Assembly (NCBI GenBank): GCA_036365145.1
Contig: JAEOAD010000015.1
Location: 496,001-560,000, forward strand
Length of the DNA: 64,000 nucleotides
Reading direction: 5' to 3'
Source of the DNA: Orientallactaga sibirica
Taxonomy: Eukaryota > Chordata > Mammalia > Rodentia > Dipodidae
Under the pieces are notes generated by a model. It saw only the letters and a program-made list of their open reading frames with translations. It was not told where the DNA came from and made no database searches. Shown in pieces: positions 8,609-19,959 of this stretch. Both the position numbers and the translations under genes were made by a program. The first letter of the stretch is position 1. Every line of letters starts with the position of its first letter.

Positions 8609-11600
8609 GTAAACACCTGCATTGAACAGAAGGATCATATGATCCTTAGGGATCATATGTTCCTGAGGATCAACACCTGCATTGCACACTGGGATCATCC
8701 CATTCATTAGGTAAAGGTAAACACTTGCATTGCACAGAGGATCACCCATTCCTCAGGTAAATGTAAACACCAGCATTGAACGTAGGCATCTTCCATTCCT
8801 TAGGAAATAGTAAACACCTGCAGTGAGCAGAGGGTCATCCCACTCCTTACATGAACGTAAAAACAGCATTGAACAAAGGGATCATCCATTCCTTAGATAA
8901 TGGTAAACCCTGGATTGAACAGAGGGATCACCTATTCCTTAGGTAAAGATCCACACCTACATTGCACAGGGGATCATCCCATTACTTAGGTAAAGCTAAT
9001 CAGCTGCATTGCACAGAGGATCATCAATTCCTTAGGTAAGGGTAAACACCTGTATTGCAGAGAGGATCATCCATTCCTTAGGTAACTGTAAACACCTACA
9101 TTTAACAGAGGGATTATACATTCCTTAGATAACGGTAAACACGTGCATTGAACAGAGGGATCACCTGTTCCTTAGGTAAAGATCAACACCTGCATTGAAC
9201 ACAGGGATTATCCCATTCCTTAGACAAAGACAAACACCTGCGTTGCACACAGGGATCATCCATTCCTTAGGTCATGGTAAACACCTGCATTGAACAGAGG
9301 GATCATCCAATCCTTAGATAAAGGTAAAAACCTGCATAGAACCGAGGGATCATCTATTCCTTAGGTAAAGATCAACACCTGCATTTCACAGAGGGACCAT
9401 CCTTTCCTTAGGTAAAGGTAAACCTCAGCATTGAACATAGGCATCTTTCATTCTTTAGGTAATAGTAAACACCTGCAATGCACAGAGGAATCATCCCATT
9501 CCTTACACAAACTTAAACACCTGCATTGAGCTGAAGGATCCTCCATTCCATAGATAAAGACAAACAGCTGCCTTGCACAGAGGGATCATCCATTCCTTAG
9601 GTAGGAGGTGAATACCTGCATTGTACAGAGGGATCTTGCATTCCTTAGGTAAAGATCAAGACCTGCATTGAACATAGGGATCATCCATTCCTTAGGTAAT
9701 GGTCAACACCTGTATTGCACAGAGGGATCATCCATTTCTTAGGTAAAGGTCAACATTTGCCTGTCCCAGAGGGATCATCCATTCCTTATGTAAAGGTAAA
9801 AACCTGCATTGAACACAGAGAACATCCATCCCTTTCGTAAAGTTAACTACCTCATGATGCACAAATCGATCATCCATTCCTTAGGTCAAGCTAAAAACCT
9901 GCATTGCACAGAGGATCATCCATTCCTTCAATAATGGTAAGCACCTCATTGAACAGGGAGATCACCTATTCCTTAGCTAAAGACCAACACTTGCATTGCA
10001 CAGAGGGATCATTCCATTCCTTAGGTAAAGGAAAACACCTGTAGTGCATGGAGGGATCATACATTACTTCGGTACAGGGAAACACCTGAATTGCACAGAG
10101 GAATCACCCATTCCTTAGGTAACTGTAAACACCTGCATTGAACAGAAGGATCATATGATCCTTAGGGATCATATGTTCCTGAGGATCAACACCTGCATTG
10201 CACACTGGGATCATCCCATTCATTAGGTAAAGGTAAACACTTGCATTGCCCAGAGGGATCACCCATTCCTAAGGTAAATGTAAACATCAGCATTGAACGT
10301 AGGCATCTTCCATTCCTTAGGCAATAGTAAACACCTGCAGTGAGCAGAAGGTCATCCCACTCCTTACATCAAAGTAAAAAACTGCATTGAACAAAGGGAT
10401 CATCCATTCCTTAGATAATGCTAAACACCTGCATTGAATAGAGGGATCACCAATTTCTTAGGTAAAGATGCACACCTACATTGCACAGGGGGATCATCCC
10501 ATTACTTAGGTAAAGCTAAATAGCTGCATTGCACAGAGAGATCATCAATTCCTTAGGTAAGGGTAAACACCTGTATTGCAGAGAGGATCATCCATTCCTT
10601 AGGTAACGGTAAACACCTACATTGAACAGAGGATTATACATTCCTTAGATAATGTTAAACACCTGCATTGAACAGAGGGAGAACCTATTCCTTAGGTAAA
10701 GAGCAACCCCTGCATAGCACACAGGGATCATCCATTCGTTAGGTCATGGTAAACACCTGCATTGAACAGAGGAATAATCCAATCCTTAGGTAAAGATAAA
10801 CACCTGCATTGAACCGAGGATCATCTATTCCTGAGGTAAAGATCAACACCTGCATTTCACAGAGGGAACCTCCTTTCCTTAGGTAAAGGAAAACACCAGC
10901 ATTGAACATAGGCATCTTTCATTCTTTAGGTAATAGTAAACACCTGCAATGCACAGAGGAATCATCCCATTCCTTACACAAACTTAAACACCTGCATTGA
11001 ACTTAAGGATCTTCCATTCCATACATAAAGACAAACACCTGCCTTGCACAGAGGGATCATCCATTCCTTAGGTAGGAGGTGAACACCGGAATCGCACAGA
11101 GGTATCATGAATTCCTTAGGTAAAGATCAACACCTCCCTTGAAGAGACGGATCATTCAATCCTTATGTAAAGGTCACTACCTGCATTGTAAAGAGGGATC
11201 TTGCATTCCTTAGGTAAAGATCAAGACCTGCATTGAACATAGGGATCATCCATTCCTTAGGTAATGGTCAACACCTGTATTGCACAGAGGGATCATCCAT
11301 TTCTTAGGTAAAGGTCAACATTTCCCTGTCCAAGAGGGATCATCCATTCCTTATGTAAAGGTAAAAACCTGCATTGAACACAGAGAACATCCATTCCTTT
11401 TGTAAAGGTAAACACCTGCGATGGACAAATGGATCATCCATTCCTTAGGTCAAGCTAAAAACCTGCATTTCACAGAGGGATCATCCTTTCCTTCAATAAT
11501 GGTAACCACCTGCATTGAACAAGGGGATCACGTATTCCTTAGTTAAAGATCAACACCTGCATTGCACAGAGGGATCATCCCATTCCTTAGGTAAAGGTAA

Positions 11601-11690
11601 ACACGTGCATTTCACACAGGGAACCTCCATTCCTTTCATAAACGTAAACACCTGCATTGAACAGAGGGATCTTCCCTTCCTTAGGTAATA
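8609..11690 (+). repeat. 3.09-kb duplicated satellite block, copy 2 with shortened homopolymers
   Basis: This is the tandem partner of 5515-8608, nearly identical base for base. Most differences in the first 2 kb are single-base losses in runs: 'gagggatc' becomes 'gaggatc' at several places, 'taaaaaacagc' becomes 'taaaaacagc' and 'caggggg' becomes 'cagggg'. One short replacement, 'acctgcgatg' to 'acctcatgatg', is near 9850. The losses become rare after about 10720. This bias towards homopolymer deletion suggests consensus error, although real mutation is possible. Confidence 0.8.
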
Positions 11691-12779
11691 GTAAACACCT
11701 GCAATTCACAGAAGGATCATCCATTCCGAAGGTGAATGTAAACACCTGCATTGAACAGAAGGATCATCTATTCCTTAGGTAAAGATCAACACCTGCACAG
11801 CCCAGAGGGATCATACCATTCCTTAGGTAAAGGTAAACACCTGCAGTGCACAGAGGGATCATACATTCCTTGGGTAATGGTAAACTCCTGCAATGAACAG
11901 AGGGATCATCCATTCCTTAGGTAAAGATGAACACCTGCATAGCACAGAGGGATCATACCATTCCTTAGATAAAGGTAAACACCTTCAGTGCACAGAGGGA
12001 TCATTCATTACTTAGGTAATGGTAAACTCCTGCATTTAACAGAGTGATCATCAATTCCTTAGATAACGGTAAACACCTGCATTGAACAGAAGGACCATCC
12101 ATTCCTTAGGTAAAGATCAACACCTGCATTGTACAGAGGGATGATCCCATTCTTTAGGTAACAGTAAACACCGGCATAGAAGAGAGGGATCATACATTCC
12201 TTTGAAATTGGTAAACACCTGCATTGAATAGAGGGCTCATTTTTTCCTTAGATAATGGTAAACATGTACATTGAACAGAGGGATCATCTATTCCTTACTT
12301 AAAGATGAACACTTGCATTGCACAGAGAGATCTTCCTTTCATTAGGTAATAGTAAACACCTGCAATGCACAGAAGGATCATCCATTCCTCAGGTAAATGT
12401 AAACACCTGCAATTCACACAGGGATCATCCATTCGTTAGGTAATGGTAAACACCTGCAATGCACAGAGGGATCATACATTCTTTAAGTAATGATAAACAC
12501 CTGCCTTGAACAGAGGGACCTTCCATTCCTTAGATAAAGGTAAACACCTGCATTGAACAGAGGGATCACCTACACCCTAGGTAAAAGTCAACAACTGCAT
12601 CGAAGGGAAGGATCATCCATTCCCGAGGTAAAGGTAAACACCAGCATTGTACGTAGGTATCTTCCATTCCTGAGGAATTGGTAAACATTTGCAATGCACA
12701 GAGGTATCATCCCATTCCTTACATATAAGTAAACACCTACATGGAAAAGAGGGATCATCCAATCCTTAGGTAAAGTTAA

Positions 12780-13410
12780 ACACCTGCCTTGCAAAAAGGG
12801 ATTTTCCATTCCTTACGTAAGAGGTGAGCACATGCATTGCACAGAGAGGTCATGCATTACTTACGTAAAGATCAACACATGCATTGAATAGAGGCATCAT
12901 CCATTCCTTAGGTAAAGGTAAACAACTGCATTGCACAGAGGGATCATCCATTCCTTAAGTAAAGGTCAACACTTGCCAGGCCCAGAGGGATCATCCATTA
13001 CTTATGTAAACGTAAATACCTTCATTGGTCAGAGGCATCTTCAATTCCTTTGGTAATAGTAAACACCTGAAATGCACAGAGGGATCATCCATTCCTTAGG
13101 TAAAGGTAAACACCTGCCTTGCAAAAAGGGATTTTCCATTCCTTAAGTAAGAGGTGAGCACATGCATTCCACAGAGAGGTCTTGAATTACTTATGTAGAG
13201 ATCAACACATGCATTGAATAGAGGGATCATACATTCCTTAGGTAAAGGTAAACAACTGCATTGCACAGAATGATCATCCATTCCTTAGGTAAAGGTCAAC
13301 ACTTGCCAGGCCCAGAGGGATCATCCATTACTTATGTAAACGAAAACACCTGCATTGGTCAAAGGCATCTTCAATTCCTTTGGTATTAGTAAACACCTGA
13401 AATGCACAGA
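12780..13410 (+). repeat. Local tandem duplication of seven monomers
   Basis: A seven-monomer run with distinctive variants ('gcaaaaagggattttcc', 'gtaagaggtgagcacatg', 'tgccaggcccagaggg', 'cattggtca(g/a)aggcatc') occurs twice in tandem, with the first landmark at 12791 and 13121. The offset of 330 bp equals seven 47-bp units. Confidence 0.85.
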
Positions 13411-14099
13411 GCGATCATCTATTCCTAAGGTAAACTTAAGCACCTGCAATGCACAGAGGGATCATCCTTCTTTAGGTGATGTTAAACACCTGCGTTGAAC
13501 AGAGGTATCATCCATTCCTTAGGTAACGGTTAACACCTGCATTGAATACAGGGATCATCCATTCCTTAGAAAAATGTAAACACTTGAATTGCAAAGAGGA
13601 ATCATGGATTCCTCAAGGAAAGGTAATCACCAGCATTGAACATAGGCTTCTTCCATTCCTTAGGTAATAGTAAACACCTGACATGCACAGAGGGATCATC
13701 CCAATCCGTACTTAGACGTAAACAAGTGCGTTGAACAAAGCGATCATCCATTCCTTAGCTATCAGTAAAAACCTGCATTGAACAGAGGGATAATTTATTC
13801 CTTAGGTAAATGCAACACTTGTATAGCACAGGGGGATCATCCCAATCCTAAGTCAAAGGTAAACACCTGCATTGCACAGATGGATCATCCATTTCTTAGG
13901 CAAAGGTAACCCCGTGCTTTGGACAGAGGGATCATCCATTTCTGCATTGCATAGAGGGATCATCCCTTTCCTTAGGTAAAGGGCAACACCTGCATTGCAC
14001 AGAGGGATCATCCATTCCTTATGTAATGGTAAACAACTGCATTGAACAGAGGGATCATCCAATCCTTAGATAAAGGTAAACACCTGCATTGAACAGAGG

Positions 14100-15019
14100 G
14101 ATCACCTATTTCTTAGATAAAGATAAACACGTGCATTGCACAGAGGGATCATCCATACCGTAGGTAAGGGTGAATACCTGCATTGCACAGAAGGATCATC
14201 CATTCCTTAGGTGAAGGACAACACCTGAAATACACAGAGGCATACTCCATTCATTAGGTAAAGATCACCACCTCCATTTCACAGAGGAATCATCCTTTCC
14301 TTAGGTAAAGGAAAACACCTGCATTGAACATAGGCTTTTTCCATTCCTTAGGTAATAGTAAACACGTGCAATGTACAGAGAGATCCTCCCATTCCTTGCA
14401 GAAACTTAAATGGAACAGGGGGATCATCCATTCCTTAGGTAAATATAAACACCTGCTTTTCACAGAGTGATCATCCATTCCTTATGTAAACGTGAACACC
14501 TGCATGGCATAGAGGTCACATCCATTCCTTAGGTAAAGATCAGCACCTGCATTGAACAGAGGGATCTTCCATTCCTTAGGTACAGGTCAACACCTGCACT
14601 GCACAGAGCATCATCAATTCCTTAAGTAAAGGTCAATACCTGCCTGCCCCAGAGGGTTCAACCATTCCTTATGTAAAGGTACACACCTGCATTGTACAGA
14701 GGGATCATCCTTTCCTAGGGTAAATGTAAACACCTGCAATGCACAGAGGGATCATCCATTACTTAGGTTTTTGTGAACACCTGTATTGCACAGAGGGATC
14801 ATCCATTCCTTATGTAAAGATCAACACCTGCATTGCACAGAAAGATCATCCATTCCTTAGGTAAAGGTAAAAACCTCCATTGCACAGAAGTACCATCTTT
14901 CCTTATGGAAAGGTAAACACCAGCATTGAACATGGGCATTTTCCATTCCTTCAGTAATGGTAAACACCTGTAATTTACAGAGGGATCATCCCATTCCTTA
15001 CATAAACTTAAACAATTGC
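14100..15019 (+). repeat. Higher-order block A, copy 1 (continues at 17033-17520)
   Basis: A variant order beginning with 'agataaacacgtgcattgc' and 'ccataccgtagg', passing the 'gtttttgtgaacacctgta' monomer (about 14768) and 'acaattgcatgcacagagg', recurs at 26220-27720 and 33230-34760. The MaLR splits this copy. Beyond it the order resumes with 'caattgcttagg' at 17052 and 'aaatcagttatcagcc' at 17411. Confidence 0.8.
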
Positions 15020-15023
15020 ATGC
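15019..15023. other. Target-site duplication, left (catgc)
   Basis: CATGC directly precedes the MaLR start and is repeated at 17033-17037 directly after its end. A paralogous empty site at 34248-34252 carries a single catgc in the same monomer context. Five bases is the size typical of ERVL/MaLR integration. Confidence 0.9.
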
Positions 15024-15414
15024 TGTTGCAGACAGCTTCAGGTTCGCTGAGATGAACTTCCAGACCAGGCACAGTTATGGAGGAAGGGATATTATTTATT
15101 GAAGCTTACAGATCCAGGGGAAGTTCCATATTGGCAGAAGAAGTGGCCTGCTCTCCACAGGACCAGGCAAGAGAGAGCAAAGAACCCAGCCACACAGCAC
15201 ACAGAGCAAAACTACAGCCAAAAGGTCACACAGCACACTTCAGGAACTCCTGCTAGGCACATTTGCATATCTTTACAATGGAATCTCAAACCCACACTAT
15301 TAACACCTTAAGACTGGCCCCAAGTGACAGTGCCTCTAGCAAGGTGATTGCAGATGCAAACTATAACTAATAAAACACTGAATATATTGGGGGACATATA
15401 TTCATACTACCACA
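15024..15414 (-). mobile_element. MaLR 3' LTR (element on - strand)
   Basis: On the - strand this copy lies downstream of the internal region and the purine tract. It is identical in length to the other LTR and differs at 8 positions. On the - strand an AATAAA polyadenylation signal is present at 15095-15100 (tttatt on +). Confidence 0.9.
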
Positions 15415-15437
15415 TTCCGCCCCTGGCCCCTAATATA
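15415..15437 (-). other. MaLR polypurine tract
   Basis: The + strand reads ttccgcccctggcccctaat from 15415, so the - strand is a purine-rich aggggccaggggcggaa immediately before the 3' LTR. The older MaLR at 894-911 has an equivalent tract. Confidence 0.75.
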
Positions 15438-16600
15438 TTTAGCTCCTGGCCCCCAATAGATTTATATCTATCACACATTGTAAATTGTACTCAGTCCAAT
15501 TTCAAAGGTTCTCACAATCTTGACAAACTTAAGATAGTCCTGTAAAATCAAACAAGTTAAATACTTTCAACATGTAAAGGCACAGAGTAAACATTTTAAC
15601 TGTATAAGGAATAGCAAGGAGAGACTAGAACAATGCAAATTCAACCACCATCAGCCGTCATCAAAATTCTGCAGTTCAAGTTCAATATAACCAGAGACTG
15701 ACAGTCTCCAGGTTTTCCAATTCCGCCCCTCCAGCTGGGCAGAGTCGCCAGGGAAAACTTTCATCCCATGCCAACACTGCACTCCATGGTAGCCCTTTTG
15801 CACAGTCCTGGTATATCCAAAACATCTTCAGGTCTCCATGCAAACCGCGGTCCATCTTCCAAAAGGCTCTTCCAGCCTATTCCTCATGGACTTCATGCCC
15901 TGCCTTCATGCTGCCTCTCATCAGCGGCTCCTGGAACCGTGTGCAACTCATGACCACTCCATGCATTTTTCATGCTTCCAAAACTAATACCAGGTGTGCA
16001 GGACACAGCAATATTCGTAACCCAGGGACAAAATAAACCATAGCCTTGAAAAGCAGGTTCCTTCTCCAGTCAGCTCTTTCCAAGAATTTGCATTTTTAAC
16101 AGTCTTTCCTCAGGCATCCTCTCCATTCTTTTAATGTAAATCAGTCAGGCAAACTTCCTTCCACCTTCCTTAAGATTGCTAATGTGTTTGACAATAGCAG
16201 CTTCAGTAACCTAAACCAGTCTCAGTGCCTCTAATTTTTAACTTGCTTGAGGTTTTCCAGCTTAAAATCTTAAAATCTCAGTCTGATATCTTCAGCCAAG
16301 CACATCAGTCCATTACAAATTTAACCTTGATCAAACACTCTGGGCTTGGATAGCGGAACGTAGCCATCCCTTATGCCAGTAGCCCAGTTCCAACAAAGTC
16401 CTCTGCAGTCTTTCCTTCCCCTTAGGAAGCTCATGAGCCAAGCCTCGAAGTTCAATACAGTCTGCACTTAGCATTCTCAAACTCTCAGCAGAATAGTCCA
16501 TAAAACTTGGCTTACCACTCCAGAAGGCATCTTCAGTTGCAAGCACCAAGTCCATGCCCATTCCTCCAAAACAAAGGTACAAAAGAAGAATATCCACACG
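15438..16600 (-). mobile_element. MaLR internal region, non-coding
   Basis: About 1.2 kb of unique sequence between the LTRs without satellite monomers. Open frames of 60-90 codons exist on both strands, for example 16331-16597 on the - strand and 15768-15953 on the + strand. None resembles a gag, protease, polymerase or envelope protein, as expected for non-autonomous MaLR internals. Confidence 0.75.
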
Positions 16601-16614
16601 TTCAGGTTCATCTC

Positions 16615-16641
16615 ACCCCACACTCCTCGGTACCACTTTAC
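16615..16641 (-). other. MaLR primer-binding site region (tRNA-Leu-like)
   Basis: Immediately inside the 5' LTR the - strand reads gtaaag, then TGGTACCGAGGAGTGTGGGG. The TGGTACC(G)AGGAGTG form is the primer-binding-site type I associate with ERVL/MaLR elements, which are usually assigned to tRNA-Leu. It sits a few bases from the LTR edge. The tRNA identity is recalled, not checked. Confidence 0.6.
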
Positions 16642-17032
16642 TGTTGCAGACAGCTTCAGGTTCGCTCAGATGAACTTCCAGACCAGGCACAGTTATGCAG
16701 GAAGGGATATTATTTATTGAAGCTTACAGATCCAGGGGAAGTTCCATAATGGCAGAAGAAGTGGCCTGCTCTCCACAGGACCAGGCAAGAGAGAGCAAAG
16801 AACCCAGCCACACAGCACACAGAGCAAAACTACAGCCAAAAGGTCACACAGCACACTTCAAGAACTCCTGCTAGGCACATTTGCATATCTTTACAATGGA
16901 ATCTCACACCCACACTATTAACACATTAAGACTGGCCCCAAGTGACAGTGCCTCTAGCAAGGTGATTGCAGACGCAAACTATAACTAATAAAACACTGAA
17001 TATATTGGGGGACATATATTCAAACTACCACA
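16642..17032 (-). mobile_element. MaLR 5' LTR (element on - strand)
   Basis: Upstream LTR of the - strand element, 391 bp, TG...CA on the - strand, with the equivalent polyadenylation signal at 16713-16718. Its right edge abuts the catgc duplication at 17033-17037 and then satellite sequence. Confidence 0.9.
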
Positions 17033-17539
17033 CATGCACAGAGGGATCATCAATTGCTTAGGTAAAGGTAAACACCTGCCTTGCACAGGGGGATCATCCA
17101 TTCCTCAGGTAAAGATCAGCACCTGCATTGAACAGAGGGATCATCCATTCCTTAAGTAAAGGTCAACACCTGCATTGCACTCAGGAAACATCCATTCATT
17201 TCGTAAAGGTAAACACCTGCATTGAACAGAAGGATCTTCCATTCCTTATGTAATAGTAAACACCTGTAATGCACAGAAGGATATTCCATTCCTTAAGTAA
17301 ATGTAAACACCTGCAGTGCACAGAGGGATCATCCATTATTTAAGCAAATGTAAAACCTGCGTTGATCAGAGGGATCATCCTTCATTAGGTAAAGGTAAAG
17401 ACCTGCGTTGAAATCAGTTATCAGCCATTCCTTAGGTAAAGGTAAACACATGCATTGAACACAGGGATCATCCATTCCTTATATAACAGAAAACACCTGC
17501 TTTGAACAGAGGGATCATCTAATCCTTAGGTAAAGATCA

Positions 17540-18760
17540 ACACCTGCATTGAACAGAGGGATTATCCCATTCCTTAGATAAAGACAAACACCTGCATTGC
17601 ACACAGGGCTCATCAATTCTTACATCATGGTAAACACCTGCATTGAACAGAGGGATCATCCAATCCTTAGATAAAGGTAAACACCTGCATTGAACCGAGG
17701 GATCATCTATTCCTTAAGTAAAGACCAACACCTGCGTTTCACAGAGGGACCATCCTTTCCTTAGGTAAAGGTAAACACCAGCATTGAACATAGGCATCTT
17801 TCATTCTTTAGGTAATTGTAAACACCTGCAATGCACAGAGGAATCATCCCATTCCTTACACAAACTTAAACACCTGCATTGAACTGAAGGATCCTCCATT
17901 CCATAGATAAAGACAAACACTTGCCTTGCACGGAGGGATCATCCATTCCTTAGGTAGGAGGTGAACACCTGAATTGCACAGAGGGATCATAAATTCCTTA
18001 GGTAAAGATCAACACCTCCATAGAAGAGACGGATCATTCAATGCTTATGTAAAGGTCACCACTTGCATTGTACACAGGGATCTTGCATTCCTTAGGTAAT
18101 GATCAAGACCTGCATTGAACATAGGGATCATCCATTCCTTAGGTAATGGTCAACACCTGTATTGCACAGAGGGATCATCCATTTCTTAGGTAAAGGTCAA
18201 CATTTGCCTGTCCCTGAGGGAACTTCCATTCTTCATGTAAAGGTAAAAACCTGCATTGAACACAGAGAACATCCATTCCTTTCGTAAATGTAAACACCTG
18301 CGAAGCACAAATGGATCATCCATTCCTTAGGTCAAGCTAAAAACCTGCATTGCACAGAGGGATCATCCATTCCTTCAATAATGGTAAGCACCTGCTTTGA
18401 ACATGGAGATCACCTATTCCTTAGCTGTAGACCAACACCTGCATTGCACAGAGGGATCATTCCATTCCTTAGGTAAAGGAAAACACCTGTAGTGCATGGA
18501 GGGATCATACATTACTTCGGTACAGGTAAACACCTGAATTGCACAGAGGGATCACCCATTCCTTAGGTAATTGTAAACTCCTGCATTGAACAGAGGGATC
18601 ATTCATTCCTTAGATAACAGAAAACAACTGCTTTCAACAGAGGGCTCATTTATACCTTAGGTAAAGATCAACACCTGCATTGCACAGAGGGATCATCCAT
18701 TCCTAAGATAACGCTAAACACCTGCATTGAACAGAGGGATCTTCTCTTCCTTCGGTAATA
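17540..18760 (+). repeat. Diverged further copy of the 1.5-kb subunit
   Basis: The variant order seen in 5.5-11.7 kb recurs here: 'cagcattgaacataggcatctttc' (17779), 'gaactgaaggatcctcc' (17882), 'ggtaggaggtgaacacc' (17953) and 'tgtagtgcatggaggg' (about 18488). The end, 'cttctcttccttcgg' then 'gaaattcacagaagg', parallels the exit of the 3.09-kb copy near 11690. Confidence 0.7.
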
Positions 18761-19959
18761 GTAAACACCTGAAATTCACAGAAGGATCATCCATTCCGAA
18801 GGTGAATGTAAACACCTGCATTGATCAGAGGGATCATCTATTCCTTAGTTAAAGATCAACACTTGCATTGCACAGAGGGATCTTCCATTCATCAGGTAAT
18901 AGCAAACACCTGCAATGCACAGAAGGCTCATCCATTCCTAAGGTAAATGTTAACACCTGCAATTCACACAGAGATCACCCATTCCTTAGGTAATGGTAAA
19001 CACCTGCGATGCATAGAGGGATCATCCATTCCTTAGGTAAGGGTAAACACCTGCATTGCACAGAGGGATCATCCTTTCCTTAAGTAAAGGTAGAAACCTG
19101 CGTTGAACAGAGGGATCATCCATCTTTAGGTAAAGGTAAACACCTGAGTGGAACAGAGGGATCATCCATTCCTTAGACAACGGTAAACACCTGCATTGAA
19201 CAGAGAGATAATCTATTCTTAGTTAAAGTTCAACACCTGCATTGCACAGAGGGATCATCCCATTCTTTAGGTACAGGTAAACACCTGCATTGCACAGATG
19301 GATCATCAATTCCTTAGGTTAAGATAAACACCTGCCTTACACTAAGGGATCATTCATAACTTAGGTAACTGTAAACACCTGCATTGAACAGAGGGGTCAT
19401 CCATTCCTTAGATATCAGTAAACACCTGCATTGAACAGAGGGCTTATATACTCCTTAGGTAAAGACGAACACCTGCATTTCACATAGGAATCATCCCATT
19501 CCTTAGGTAAAATTAAACACCTGCACTACCCAAAGGTATTATCCATTCGTTAAGTAAAGATAAACACCTGCCTTACACAGAGGGACCATCCATTCCTTAG
19601 GTAGCTGTAACCACCTGCATTGAACAGAGGGATCATCCATTCCTCAGATAATGGTAAACACCTGCTTTGAACAGAGGGACCATTTATTCCCTTCGTAAAG
19701 ATCAACACCTCCATTGCACAGAGGAATCATCCATTCCTTAGGTAAAGGTAAACAACTGCATTGAGCAGAGGGATCATCCATTCCTTAGGTATATGTAAAC
19801 ACCTAAATTGCACAGAAGGCTTATCCATTACATATGTAATGGTAAACAACTGCATTGAACAGATGGATCTTCCATTTCTGAGATAACGGTAAACACCTGC
19901 ACAGCACAGAGGGATCATACCATTCCTTAGGTAAAGGTAAACACCTGCAGTGCACAGAG

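Larger units (their letters stand above)
2273..15023 (+). repeat. 47-bp satellite array, left block
   Basis: About 12.75 kb of head-to-tail monomers of about 47 bp. Read from the ATTG, each monomer has these blocks: ATTG(A/C)ACAGA, GGGATCATCC, ATTCCTTAGG, TAAAGGTAAA, CACCTGC. A near-consensus monomer can be read at 32179-32225, where only the end differs (CTCCTGA for CACCTGC). Two common forms differ at one base (GAACAG or GCACAG), and the spacer varies (GGTAAA, GATCAA, GGTCAA, AATGGT). Some units are 46 or 48 bp (CCATT or CCCATT) and a few are short, lacking one GGTAAA. The consensus is about 45% GC with no CpG. I saw no monomers on the opposite strand and no non-satellite DNA in this block. 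Confidence 0.97.
15024..17032 (-). mobile_element. Complete young ERVL-MaLR element inserted in the satellite
   Basis: The element has two direct 391-bp LTRs (15024-15414 and 16642-17032) around a 1227-bp internal region, and a perfect 5-bp target duplication. Read on the - strand each LTR begins TGTGGTAG and ends CTGCAACA. A hand alignment of the LTRs gives 8 substitutions and no indels, about 2% divergence, so the insertion is young. The internal region has no gag/pol-like ORF, as usual for MaLR elements, which are mobilised by proteins from related ERVL copies. It interrupts a monomer whose paralogous unbroken forms are at about 27220-27260 and 34230-34262. Confidence 0.93.

Noticed and set aside
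15099..15953. Three + strand frames of 61-70 codons in the MaLR
   Set aside because: They run antisense to the element through LTR and internal sequence, with no signal peptide, domain or conservation that I can support.
16331..16597. 88-codon - strand frame inside the MaLR internal region
   Set aside because: No resemblance to retroviral proteins is visible, MaLR internals are usually non-coding, and frames of this length occur by chance.
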